A DNA stretch of 64,000 nucleotides. Origin: an uncultured Tessaracoccus sp. Its GTDB lineage: Bacteria; Actinomycetota; Actinomycetes; Propionibacteriales; Propionibacteriaceae. The number at the start of each line of letters is the position of its first letter. Position 1 is the first letter of the stretch. Location of the stretch: the NCBI RefSeq assembly GCF_947286155.1, contig NZ_CAMYPD010000008.1, positions 10,882 through 74,881 of the forward strand, read 5' to 3'. Below the pieces are notes generated by a model, which saw only the letters and a list, made by a program, of their open reading frames with translations, ran no database searches and was not told the DNA's origin. Both the position numbers and the translations under genes were made by a program. Below are positions 16,866 to 25,546 of this stretch, in pieces.

Positions 16866-19415
16866 GTGTTGAACACTCCTGCGTCCACGTACCGCCTCCA
16901 GCTCACGCCGTCGTTCACCTTCGACGACGCCGCCGCCCGCATCCCGTACCTGCAGGCACTCGGCGTCACGCATGTGTTCTGCTCCCCCATTCTGCAGGCC
17001 GCGCCCGGTTCTATGCACGGCTACGACGTCGTCGACCACTCGCGTATCTCCGACGATCTGGGCGGCGAAGAGGGCTTCCGACGGTTGGCCGCGGCCGCGT
17101 CGGAGCACGAGCTGGGGCTCGTGGTCGACGTGGTGCCCAACCACATGTCGGTGCCCACGCCCATGTGGTTGAACACTGCGTTGTGGGACGTGATGCGCAG
17201 CGGTGCCGATTCGCAGTACGCGCGCTGGTTCGACATGGATCTCTCCGGCGACCAGGCCATTTTGATGCCGGTGCTGGGCGAGAAGATCGGCAAGGAGCTG
17301 TCGTCGGGCAATATCAAGGTGGAAACCCGCAGCGTGCCGGGGCTCGGTGAGCAGCCCGTCGTGAGCTACTTCGACCACGTGTTCCCCGTGCGCCCTGGCA
17401 CCGAGGAGCTGCCCATCGCCGAGCTGCTCGAACACCAGTGGTACCGCCTGGCGCATTGGCGCGTCGGCTCTGAAGAGCTCAACTACCGGCGCTTCTTCGA
17501 CGTCGACACGCTCGCCGCCGTGCGGGTAGAAGATCCGGCGGTGTTCGACGCGACGCATGCGAAGCTGCTGGAGCTCTACCGCGAGGGGCTGTTTCAGGGC
17601 TTCCGCCTCGACCACATCGACGGTCTCGCCAATCCGCGAGCCTACGTCGCGAGGCTGCACGAAGTCACCGATGGCGCGTGGATCGTCGCGGAGAAAATCC
17701 TCGAAGCCGACGAAGTGCTCCCCCAGGCCTTCGATTGCGCCGGCACCACGGGCTACGACGCGTTGCAGCGCATCACCGGCCTATTCCAGGAATCCGCCGC
17801 ACTGCCGCGGTTGAACGACATCTGGGAGCGGGCGACGGAATCGGCCCAGGGCTTCCATGCCGCGCTCATTGAGGCGAAGCACGAGGTCGTCGAAACCATG
17901 CTGTTCACTGAGGTGAACCGCCTCACGTCCATCGTCGTCGCCATCTGCGACGCCGACATCCGGCTGCGCGACCACACCCGTCGCCAAATCATGCATGCCA
18001 TCACCGAGCTGCTCATCGGCATGGATCGCTACCGCGCCTACGTCGAGCCCGGTCTGCCGGCGGGCGAGGCCGAGCAGCAGGTGCTCATCGACGCCGCCGA
18101 CCGCGCCCGCCCCAACCTCACCGACGACGAACAAGACACCCTCGATCTCGTCCTCGCGCTCGCCATGGGCGAGCCTGGCACCGGCGACGAGGGGTGCGGT
18201 GCCGAGACGCTGCCCGTCGTGGATGCCGACGAGGTCACCACCGAGTTTCCTGAGGAACGCGACGAGGTGGGCGTGCTGCGCGCCGAGTTCATGGTTCGGT
18301 TCGCGCAGACGTGCGGGCCGGTGATGGCGAAGTCGAAGGAAGACACGTCGTTCTACCGGTGGAACCGCTTCATCGCGGTGAACGAGGTGGGCACGGAGCC
18401 GACGGTGGTGGGCCTGCCACCCGACGCGTTCCACGAGTTCTGCGAGCAACAAACCAGGCTGTGGCCGAGCGCCATGACCACCCTCTCCACACATGACACG
18501 AAACGCTCCGAGGACGTCCGCGCTCGCCTGGCCGCGCTCACCGAGTTCCCGCGCGAGTGGGAAACGTGCTTGTCGGAGCTGCGTGCGGCGGTTGCAGATG
18601 AGCGCTCCGAGCTCGTCGACGGCGCCACCGAGCTGTTTTTGTGGCAGACGTTGGCGGCCGAGTGGCGCCTTCCCGGCGCTGCCGCAGGGCAGCATCCCAT
18701 CACCCTCGAGCGTCTGGCCGCGTACCTCACCAAGGCCATGCGCGAGGCCAAGCGCTACACCGGGTGGACTGAGCCCGACGAGCAGTACGAGGCCGCGGTG
18801 CAAGAGCTCGCCGCGTTCGCGCTCGGAAGCGACGCCGTCGCGGCGGCGCTCGATGCGTTCACCGAGGTCACAGCCGAGTCCGTGCGGGCCAACATTCTTG
18901 GCCAGAAGCTCCTCCAGCTCACCATGCCGGGGGTGCCCGACGTGTACCAGGGCTGCGAGGTCGTCGACCTGTCACTCGTCGACCCCGACAACCGCCGCGA
19001 AGTCGATTTCTACCGACGCGCCGGCATCCTCGCGTCGCTGCAGGAGAACCCACCTACCGATCTCGACACGGAGAAGCTGTTCATCACCAGCCGGGCGCTG
19101 CGCCACCGTCGTGAACACGCCGACGCGTACCGCGGGCCGAGCGCGCAGTACCACCCCATCGCCTCCACGACGGGTCACGCGGTTGCGTTCTCGCGCGGCA
19201 CGGGCGACGAGGTGGCGGCCATCACGGTCGTCACACGGCTGGCCGCGAAGCTCGCTGAGCGCGAGGGCTGGGGCGACCACACGCTCTTCCTGCCCGACGG
19301 TGAGTTCCGCAATCTGTTTACCGACGAGGTGGTCTCGGGCGGCCAGACGCCCGTCGCCGATGTCCTCGGCGCCTACCCCGTCGCGCTGCTCGTGCCTGAG
19401 CCGAGCGGGGAGTAA
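16866..19415 (+). CDS. treY: Maltooligosyl trehalose synthase
   Basis: TreY rearranges the reducing-end bond of maltooligosaccharides into a trehalose unit, which TreZ then releases. The 849-residue GH13 protein shows STYRLQLTPSFTFDDA at the start, GSMHGYDVVDHSRI, the nucleophile region GFRLDHIDG near 255, acid/base VAEKILEADE near 280 and TLSTHDTKRSEDVRARL near 540. GTG 16866 follows TAGGCT and seven bases, so translation is probably leaderless. treZ lies 0.5 kb downstream with a TA remnant between them; treX/glgX is absent from the window. Confidence 0.96.
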   Translation: MLNTPASTYRLQLTPSFTFDDAAARIPYLQALGVTHVFCSPILQAAPGSMHGYDVVDHSRISDDLGGEEGFRRLAAAASEHELGLVVDVVPNHMSVPTPMWLNTALWDVMRSGADSQYARWFDMDLSGDQAILMPVLGEKIGKELSSGNIKVETRSVPGLGEQPVVSYFDHVFPVRPGTEELPIAELLEHQWYRLAHWRVGSEELNYRRFFDVDTLAAVRVEDPAVFDATHAKLLELYREGLFQGFRLDHIDGLANPRAYVARLHEVTDGAWIVAEKILEADEVLPQAFDCAGTTGYDALQRITGLFQESAALPRLNDIWERATESAQGFHAALIEAKHEVVETMLFTEVNRLTSIVVAICDADIRLRDHTRRQIMHAITELLIGMDRYRAYVEPGLPAGEAEQQVLIDAADRARPNLTDDEQDTLDLVLALAMGEPGTGDEGCGAETLPVVDADEVTTEFPEERDEVGVLRAEFMVRFAQTCGPVMAKSKEDTSFYRWNRFIAVNEVGTEPTVVGLPPDAFHEFCEQQTRLWPSAMTTLSTHDTKRSEDVRARLAALTEFPREWETCLSELRAAVADERSELVDGATELFLWQTLAAEWRLPGAAAGQHPITLERLAAYLTKAMREAKRYTGWTEPDEQYEAAVQELAAFALGSDAVAAALDAFTEVTAESVRANILGQKLLQLTMPGVPDVYQGCEVVDLSLVDPDNRREVDFYRRAGILASLQENPPTDLDTEKLFITSRALRHRREHADAYRGPSAQYHPIASTTGHAVAFSRGTGDEVAAITVVTRLAAKLAEREGWGDHTLFLPDGEFRNLFTDEVVSGGQTPVADVLGAYPVALLVPEPSGE

Positions 19416-19468
19416 CCTGGCCCACTTTTCTACCCAGTTCTACCTTTTCCATCGATTAAGGTAGAACC

Positions 19469-19720
19469 ATGGCGATCAATGTCAAAGACCCAGCCACTGA
19501 CGCGCTCGCACGGGAGCTGGCGGCACTCACCGGCGAATCGCTCACGACGGCCGTGCGCCGCTCCATCGAGGAGCGACATGCGCGCGTGCAGCGAGCACGC
19601 AGCCGCAGCATGTCGAACGCCCACATCATGAGCATCATCGAGCGTGCCAAGCGCCTCCCTCACCTAGACGACACCCCATCTGACCAGTACCTCTACGGCG
19701 ACGATGGGCTGCCCGCGTGA
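19469..19720 (+). CDS. vapB: VapB-type antitoxin (Rv0623-like)
   Basis: The 83-residue protein begins MAINVKDPATDALARELAALTGES, the ribbon-helix-helix of PSK/VapB antitoxins, and ends in the toxin-binding tail SDQYLYGDDGLPA. Its stop overlaps the downstream GTG start by one base pair step (GTGA), as in intact vapBC pairs. The vapC that follows is missing most of its PIN domain, so this antitoxin is left without a working toxin. It sits between treY and treZ. Confidence 0.85.
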   Translation: MAINVKDPATDALARELAALTGESLTTAVRRSIEERHARVQRARSRSMSNAHIMSIIERAKRLPHLDDTPSDQYLYGDDGLPA

Positions 19721-19893
19721 TCGTCGACGAAGCCGTACTTGCTTGGCGCAGGTTCGGGAAGGGCAACCACGAAGCCGCGCTGAACTTCGGCGACACCTTC
19801 TCGTACGCGCTCGCGAAGCTGACGCGCGAGCCGCTGCTCTTCAAAGGCCAAGGTTTCTCCGCCACAGACATTCCCAACGCACTCGAGCACTGA
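19717..19893 (+). pseudogene. VapC toxin with internal in-frame deletion
   Basis: The frame starts MIVD, the normal VapC first residues with the first catalytic Asp, and jumps to AWRRFGKGNHEAALNFGDTFSYALA, the third part of a PIN domain. About 70-75 central residues are gone, including the second catalytic acid. The usual KGDDF near the end reads KGQGF. The 58 codons are open but cannot form an active RNase. Reading frame was kept, which argues for one clean deletion. Confidence 0.75.
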
Positions 19894-19939
19894 CGCTTCG
19901 CACGCTCGGCGTGCCACGGGTGTCCCGTAGGCTGGACGC

Positions 19940-21673
19940 ATGCGTGATTTCACCCGCCCGGCACTGTGGGCGCCCCGAGCCAACCGCGTCGACCTCGTCG
20001 TCGATGAAACCCCACGCCCGATGCGCCCCGACGCAGAACGCGCCGGCTGGTGGATAACCGACGAAGCACTCGAGCCAGGCTCCCGCTACGCGTTTTCCCT
20101 CGACGGCGGCTCACCTCGCCCGGATCCACGCAGCCTCGCCCAGCCTGACGGTCCGCACGGCGCCAGCCGCATCGTCGACCCCGCAGCCATCGACCGCCCA
20201 CAGTGGGAGGGCATCGACCTCCGCGGCGGCGTGCTGTACGAGCTGCACGTCGGCACCTTCACCGACGAGGGCACCTTCGACGCCGCCATCGGCAAGCTGG
20301 ACCACCTCGTCGAGTTGGGCGTCGACGCGGTGGAGGTGATGCCCGTCGCGGATTTCCCAGGGCGCTGGGGCTGGGGGTACGACGGCGTCGGGCAATATGC
20401 CGTGCACCAGGCATACGGCGGGCCGGAGGCGTTCGTGCGGTTCATCGACGCCTGCCATGCGCGCGGGTTGGGCGTGATCCTCGACGTTGTCTACAACCAC
20501 CTCGGCCCGGAGGGTAACTACCTCGCGGAGTTCGGCCCCTACTTCACCGACAAGCACCAGACGCCGTGGGGCGCCGCGCTCAACCTGGATCAAGAGCACG
20601 CCGACGAGGTGCGCGCGTTCTTCCTCGGCGCGGCGCATCAGTGGCTTGCGCGCTTCCAATGCGACGGGCTGCGCCTCGACGCTGTGCACGCGCTGGCCGA
20701 TGATTCGGAGCACCACTTTCTCGCGGAGATCGCCGACGCATCCCTCGCCTGGGAGCAGGAGCTCGGCCGCCCGCTGTTCATCACCGCCGAGTCGGATTTA
20801 AACCAACCATCCATGGTGAGCCCGACGAACTCCGTCGCCTTCGCGCGCGGCATGGACGCGCAGTGGGCCGACGACGTGCACCACGCGTTGCACGCGTTCT
20901 TCACCGGCGAGACGCAGGGCTACTACGTCGACTTCGGCACCGCCGAGGTGCTCAGCAAGGCACTCACTAGGGTGTTCATCCACGACGGCACCTACTCGAC
21001 GTTCCGAGGCAAGGACTGGGGCGCGCCCGTCGAGCCCGCCACGCCACTGTACGACGCGCACTCGTTCATCACCTTCATCCAGAACCACGACCAAGTGGGC
21101 AACCGTGCCGCCGGCGACCGCCTGAGCGACGCCGACCGCCAGGCCGCAGCCGCCGCACTGCTGCTGCTGGCCCCGTTCACGCCGCTGATCTTCATGGGTG
21201 AAGAGTGGGCGGCCTCGACGCCGTTCCCGTTCTTCGCCAACCTCGGCCCCGAGCTGGCCCCGCTCGTCTCCGAGGGCCGAGCGCGGGAGTTCGCCGAGAT
21301 GGGGTGGAGCGACGAGGTCCCCGACCCGCAGGCCGAGTCGACGTTTACCTCGGCCAAGTTGCGCTGGGACGAGTGCGACGGCGAGGGGCATCGTCGGATG
21401 TTGGCGTGGTACCGCACCCTGCTCGCGCTGAGACGCGTGCTCCCGGGTGCGACGGACCCCGCACTAGACGCGACGTCGGTGGATGTCGTCGACGCCGACA
21501 CCGTCGTGATGCACCGGCCCGGGTTCGCCGTCGCTGCCACACGGGGCGATGCGGCGGTGGAGGTGCCCGGAGACGGGAAACTGCTCGCGGCATGGGGCGA
21601 CGCCACCCAAGGCGCCGACGGCCGGTGGCTGCTTCCCGGCGCGGGTGCCATCGTCGTCGCGACGGACGGCTGA
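19940..21673 (+). CDS. treZ: Maltooligosyltrehalose trehalohydrolase
   Basis: TreZ cuts trehalose from the maltooligosyltrehalose made by TreY. The 577-residue GH13 enzyme has an N-terminal sandwich (residues 1-90), ELHVGTFTDEGTFDAAI, GVGQYAVHQAYGGPEAF, the nucleophile in CDGLRLDAVHAL near 235, acid/base in FITAESDLNQP near 280 and QNHDQVGNR near 378. TAGGCT at 19928 and six bases before ATG point to a leaderless start. A membrane protein gene follows four bases after the stop. Confidence 0.96.
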   Translation: MRDFTRPALWAPRANRVDLVVDETPRPMRPDAERAGWWITDEALEPGSRYAFSLDGGSPRPDPRSLAQPDGPHGASRIVDPAAIDRPQWEGIDLRGGVLYELHVGTFTDEGTFDAAIGKLDHLVELGVDAVEVMPVADFPGRWGWGYDGVGQYAVHQAYGGPEAFVRFIDACHARGLGVILDVVYNHLGPEGNYLAEFGPYFTDKHQTPWGAALNLDQEHADEVRAFFLGAAHQWLARFQCDGLRLDAVHALADDSEHHFLAEIADASLAWEQELGRPLFITAESDLNQPSMVSPTNSVAFARGMDAQWADDVHHALHAFFTGETQGYYVDFGTAEVLSKALTRVFIHDGTYSTFRGKDWGAPVEPATPLYDAHSFITFIQNHDQVGNRAAGDRLSDADRQAAAAALLLLAPFTPLIFMGEEWAASTPFPFFANLGPELAPLVSEGRAREFAEMGWSDEVPDPQAESTFTSAKLRWDECDGEGHRRMLAWYRTLLALRRVLPGATDPALDATSVDVVDADTVVMHRPGFAVAATRGDAAVEVPGDGKLLAAWGDATQGADGRWLLPGAGAIVVATDG

Positions 21674-21676
21674 CCC

Positions 21677-22363
21677 ATGAGCTACACGTACGGCGGAGGC
21701 ATCCCCGAGGTCGTGGCGTACCCCGAGCCCAATCGCCAGACCAAGCAGAAGTTCGGCGCCGCCGTCATCGGCGCCGTGTTCATCGCTCTCATGGTGGCAG
21801 CCGTCGCCGCCTTCAGCAGCACCGGCGAATGGATGATGTTGGTGGCAGTGCCACTGCTGGGGCTAGCCGTATTCGGCCTCGGCGTGTCCGTCAAGGAGAA
21901 ACAGCTGCAGCGGAAGGTTGACCTTTCTAGCCCTGCGCTCCTACTCAACGATGCCGGCATCGGTAACGGTGATGCGCAGGTTCCTTGGAACATCGTTGCC
22001 GCGGTTGAGACCTTCGTGTATTTCAACCGATCCGTGATGCCTTCTGCGGGCAAGCGCCTCGCCAACCAATTCACCGACGCGGCTGGCGTCCTCGACGGGA
22101 CATTCCTCGTGCGCGTCTCGCTGCGCGGAGAACAGCAGCTCGGCGGTCGCAAGCTACTCAAACCCGGCAAGCACGGTAACAACTTCACCGTGTTCGATAT
22201 GGGCAACGCCATAACCCAAGCTCGCGCAACTGGCCTCAACGTAGTCGTCATCGAGGTAGGGAGCCTCGTCAACGCCTCGCAGTGGCAGACGCTGGCCGAC
22301 GCCGTGCGTGCGCACGTACAAGCACGTGGCATCCATTTTGGGGAAGACCCACGCCTCACCTAA
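21677..22363 (+). CDS. Two-helix membrane protein, unknown function
   Basis: No family recognised with confidence. Residues about 27-47 and 52-70 are two membrane helices (FGAAVIGAVFIALMVAAVAA, then MMLVAVPLLGLAVFGLGV). Residues 75-228 are a soluble alpha/beta domain with a pleckstrin-like look (VPWNIVAAVETFVYFNR, VRVSLRGEQQLGG, FDMGNAITQARATGLNVVVIE). It is probably co-transcribed with treZ (four-base gap). Its stop codon is the first three bases of the 77-bp hairpin copy B. Confidence 0.7.
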   Translation: MSYTYGGGIPEVVAYPEPNRQTKQKFGAAVIGAVFIALMVAAVAAFSSTGEWMMLVAVPLLGLAVFGLGVSVKEKQLQRKVDLSSPALLLNDAGIGNGDAQVPWNIVAAVETFVYFNRSVMPSAGKRLANQFTDAAGVLDGTFLVRVSLRGEQQLGGRKLLKPGKHGNNFTVFDMGNAITQARATGLNVVVIEVGSLVNASQWQTLADAVRAHVQARGIHFGEDPRLT

Positions 22364-22437
22364 CCCAATATCCACATGCGTTTACTCAGAAGCCCGATTT
22401 TGGGCGATTTCAGCAAACGCGTGTGGATATCGGGTTA
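22361..22437. repeat. 77-bp two-tier hairpin element, copy B
   Basis: Arms TAACCCAATATCCACATGCG and CGCGTGTGGATATCGGGTTA with inner stem GCCCG-ATTT-TGGGC. It has the same length as copies A and C. The first TAA is the stop codon of the preceding gene. Confidence 0.88.
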
Positions 22438-22483
22438 GCTGGCGCCCCTCTCCCCTTTCCAAGCCCCCAACTAGGGTGGAGGC

Positions 22484-23497
22484 ATGAAGTATCGCTACGC
22501 AGGAAACTCCGGTCTCAAGATCTCCGAGATCACCTACGGCAACTGGCTCACCCACGGCTCCCAGGTGGAAAACGAGGTAGCCACGAAGTGCGTCCACGCC
22601 GCGCTCGACGCCGGCATCACCAGCTTCGACACCGCCGATGTGTACGCCAACACCGTCGCCGAGTCGGTACTTGGTGAGGCGCTGAAGGGTCAGCGTCGCG
22701 AATCGCTCGAAATCTTCACCAAGGTGTACTGGCCCACAGGGCCGGGCGGCGCGAACGACACCGGGCTGTCACGCAAGCACATCATGGAGTCCATCAACGG
22801 CTCGCTGGAGCGGCTGCAGACCGACTACGTCGACATCTACCAGGCCCACCGCTACGACTACGAGACGCCGATTGAGGAAACCATGCAGGCATTCGCCGAC
22901 GTGGTGCGCCAGGGTAAGGCGCTGTACATCGGCGTCTCGGAGTGGACGGCTGAGCAGATCCGCGAAGGCCACCAAATGGCGCGCCAGCTCGGGTTCCAGC
23001 TGGTCACGAACCAGCCGCAGTACTCCGCGCTGTGGCGTGTGATCGAAGACAAGGTTGTGCCCACGTGCGACGAGCTCGGGGTGTCGCAGATCGTGTGGTC
23101 GCCCGTCGCGCAGGGTGTGCTCACCGGCAAGTACAAGCCGGGCGAGCAGCCGCCGGCCGGGTCCCGTGCCACCGATGACAAGGGCGGCAAGAACATGGTG
23201 GCGCGCTTCCTGGACAACCAGCAGGCCGTCGAGCAGGTGCAGAAGCTGCGCCCCATCGCCGACGAGGCCGGCCTCACTATGGCGCAGCTCGCCATTGCGT
23301 GGGTACTGCACAACCCGAACGTCGCGGCGGCGATCATCGGGGCGTCGCGTCCCGAGCAGGTGGCGGAGAACGTCGAGGCCTCGAACAATCCCATCGGCGA
23401 CGACGTGTGGGACGCCGTCAACGAGGTGCTGGATGAGGTGGCGGAGAAGGACGGGCAGCGCACCTACGAGTCCTCCCCGAAGGAGCGCCTCACGTAG
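22484..23497 (+). CDS. Aldo/keto reductase, KCNAB-like
   Basis: An NADPH-dependent oxidoreductase of 337 residues with a TIM-barrel fold. The catalytic tetrad is visible as Asp/Tyr in FDTADVYANTVAESVLG (near 46-62), Lys in IFTKVYWP (near 80) and His in YQAHRYDYETP (near 111). The cofactor-end motif AAAIIGASRPEQVAENVEA is near 280. The closest pattern is the potassium-channel-beta-like group (YghZ type); the substrate is unknown. TAGGGT plus six bases precedes the ATG, indicating a leaderless start. Confidence 0.92.
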   Translation: MKYRYAGNSGLKISEITYGNWLTHGSQVENEVATKCVHAALDAGITSFDTADVYANTVAESVLGEALKGQRRESLEIFTKVYWPTGPGGANDTGLSRKHIMESINGSLERLQTDYVDIYQAHRYDYETPIEETMQAFADVVRQGKALYIGVSEWTAEQIREGHQMARQLGFQLVTNQPQYSALWRVIEDKVVPTCDELGVSQIVWSPVAQGVLTGKYKPGEQPPAGSRATDDKGGKNMVARFLDNQQAVEQVQKLRPIADEAGLTMAQLAIAWVLHNPNVAAAIIGASRPEQVAENVEASNNPIGDDVWDAVNEVLDEVAEKDGQRTYESSPKERLT

Positions 23498-23573
23498 TCG
23501 CGGCGAGTGGTCACCGTCGGTGCCGTTTCGCGGTTTTCCTGCAACATTCGCCCAGATTTGGTGAAGTGGAGCC

Positions 23574-24083
23574 ATGCGAGATCCATACAACGGCATCGAC
23601 GGCGGCGCGCCGCTCACCGTCACCAGCGACGATTTTTCCGACGGCGACTCCCTGCCGCTGGAATGCACCGCCGAGTTCGTGGGCGCGGGCGGCCGCGATA
23701 TAACCCCGCAGTTGGCGTGGTCGGAGGTGCCTGAGGGCACGAAGTCGATCTACATCCACGCCTACGACCCGGACGCCCCCACGCCTGCGGGCTGGTGGCA
23801 TTGGTCGGTGGTGAATCTGCCGCCGACACTGCGCAGCCTCGAGCGCGATGCGAACGGCAACATTCCCGACGGCGCCGTCGTCCTGAAGCACGATGGTGGT
23901 GGCGTGGGCTATCTGGGGTCGGCCCCGCCGGAAGGCCACGGCCCGCACCGCTACTACTTCACCGTCCACGCGCTCGATACGCTGCTCGATGTCGACGAGC
24001 ACACCTCCGCCACCGCGGCCGCGTTCCAGACCGTCGGCCACGTGCTCGCGCGCGGGTCCATCGTCGGTACCTGGGAGAACTGA
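23574..24083 (+). CDS. YbhB/YbcL-type PEBP-fold protein
   Basis: The 169-residue phosphatidylethanolamine-binding-like protein has the ligand-site motifs ITPQLAWSEVPEGTKS near residue 43, YDPDAPTPAGWWHWSVVNLP near 62 and GPHRYYFTVHALD near 122. No signal peptide is seen, so it is probably cytosolic like YbhB. Biological role is unknown. It follows the aldo/keto reductase after 76 bases. Confidence 0.9.
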   Translation: MRDPYNGIDGGAPLTVTSDDFSDGDSLPLECTAEFVGAGGRDITPQLAWSEVPEGTKSIYIHAYDPDAPTPAGWWHWSVVNLPPTLRSLERDANGNIPDGAVVLKHDGGGVGYLGSAPPEGHGPHRYYFTVHALDTLLDVDEHTSATAAAFQTVGHVLARGSIVGTWEN

Positions 24084-24254
24084 CGCAGACAGCGGGGCGG
24101 AACAAGCGCATTCACCGACGTCAGCCCGTAGTGCGTGCGCACCCACTTGCCTGCTCACCAAGCGAGGGTCGCTCATTGAGTGAGATAGGTAAGTGGAGTA
24201 AAATATTTTCGACTCAGGATCGTCACAAGGCGCGACCGGCGGGAGGAGGACGCG

Positions 24255-24845
24255 ATGACCACGGTGTTCGATATCGCTCGGGAGCTCATTACCCGTGGTG
24301 GCGGCTCTCTCGAAACGTTGAAGCTACAGAAACTCACCTTCTATACCTTCGGCTGGTACGCACATCTCACCGGCGAGCAACTGTTCGGCGAGAAATTTTA
24401 CGCGATGCAGCGAGGGCCCGTCGTCGGGGAGTTGCTCAGCGCACACGCTAGGCAGAAAACCGCAGACATCACGATGATCGATGCGCAGCGCGAAGCCCGC
24501 GAGGATCTTCCCGAAGAGCTGGATGCCTACATATCAGCCGTGCTCGACGGCGTCTGGCGTGCCTACGGCCAGAAGGACAGTTGGGACCTCGTGAACCTCA
24601 CCCATCAGGAAGCGGTGTGGGTTGACGCATGGGCTGCGCGTCCGGAGGGCAGCGGACGAGGCGACCTTCGGAGTCGGCACATCGTGGAGTATTTCCTCAC
24701 CCGGGCTCCCAAGCCGGGTGAAGACCTCGATCTGCCACCCGCGATGGTCTCGCTGGTATCGGCGGAAGATCTGGAGGCAGTGGAATCTGGCGCCCAAGTA
24801 CACGTTCCTTTCGTGCAGGCTGCTCGTTCCTTGCCTTCCCGCTGA
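24255..24845 (+). CDS. Panacea/SocA-domain (DUF4065) antitoxin
   Basis: The 196-residue protein has the DUF4065 pattern: LKLQKLTFYTFGWYAHLTG near residue 22, FYAMQRGPVVGELL near 48 and a central helical region LDGVWRAYGQKDSWDLVNLTH. Panacea domains act as antitoxins for many unrelated toxins (family knowledge). GGGAGGAGG precedes the ATG. An AT-rich stretch with the palindrome AAAATATTTT at about 24201-24210 lies upstream and may hold promoter and operator. The next gene starts one base after the stop and encodes a GNAT protein, so the pair is a likely TA system. Confidence 0.8.
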   Translation: MTTVFDIARELITRGGGSLETLKLQKLTFYTFGWYAHLTGEQLFGEKFYAMQRGPVVGELLSAHARQKTADITMIDAQREAREDLPEELDAYISAVLDGVWRAYGQKDSWDLVNLTHQEAVWVDAWAARPEGSGRGDLRSRHIVEYFLTRAPKPGEDLDLPPAMVSLVSAEDLEAVESGAQVHVPFVQAARSLPSR

Positions 24846-24846
24846 G

Positions 24847-25434
24847 ATGTACGCGCGTCTGCCCGATTACCTCGGCCAACGGGGACTACAACTGCGCAGG
24901 CTGGACGAAGAACACTATCTGGAGTTCTTCACCTGTGGTCGCGACGATTCCATGGACGACTGGCTACAACGGCACGCCCGCGCATGGCAAGAGGAGAATC
25001 TCTGCAGCGTTTGGGTGCTCTCCAGCATCGACAACCTCGATCAACCAACCGCCTTTTTCACGCTGAGTGCGCATCAGATCATCCCGAGCAACATCAAGCG
25101 CGGGCACAAGGCAGCAGTAAGCAGCAACAGCCCTTGGGTGAATAACCTGAATCAGGCCTTCCCCGCCCAATTGCTCGGGAAGTTTGCGGTGGATAAAGAC
25201 TCGCAAAGCACAGGCACGGGAACGGTACTCATGGTGTGCGTCTACGCCCAGCATCTCGCTGCTGCCCACGCGTCGGCGGCAAAATTTCTCGTCGTGGATG
25301 TTCAGCAGCCAGCGCTGGTGCAGTACTACCGCAAGCGGTTCGGCTTCGTGCAAGTCGAAAGCTCTGGCGAGATGGTGCGGATGTATCGTCCCACCACCGC
25401 GATTCGTCAGGACCTGGACCGGATTCTCGCCTGA
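24847..25434 (+). CDS. GNAT acetyltransferase, probable toxin
   Basis: The 195-residue GNAT protein has the acetyl-CoA loop DKDSQSTGTGTVLM near residue 117 and the terminal AKFLVVDVQQPALVQYYRKR...GF near 145-168, with the conserved Tyr of the proton-donating position. The same layout is found in TacT/AtaT toxins that acetylate aminoacyl-tRNA. Pairing with a Panacea antitoxin one base upstream supports a toxin role. Unlike TacT, the usual RHH partner is absent. An ordinary acetyltransferase remains possible. Confidence 0.75.
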   Translation: MYARLPDYLGQRGLQLRRLDEEHYLEFFTCGRDDSMDDWLQRHARAWQEENLCSVWVLSSIDNLDQPTAFFTLSAHQIIPSNIKRGHKAAVSSNSPWVNNLNQAFPAQLLGKFAVDKDSQSTGTGTVLMVCVYAQHLAAAHASAAKFLVVDVQQPALVQYYRKRFGFVQVESSGEMVRMYRPTTAIRQDLDRILA

Positions 25435-25546
25435 CGAGACACTTGCTCGCGCGTGACGTGGTGATCGGGTGCTGGGGATTTCGCTGCGCCTCCCCTCCCC
25501 CCTGTCACCCGCTGGCAAGATGAAGAGAACTACAGAAAGGGCACCC

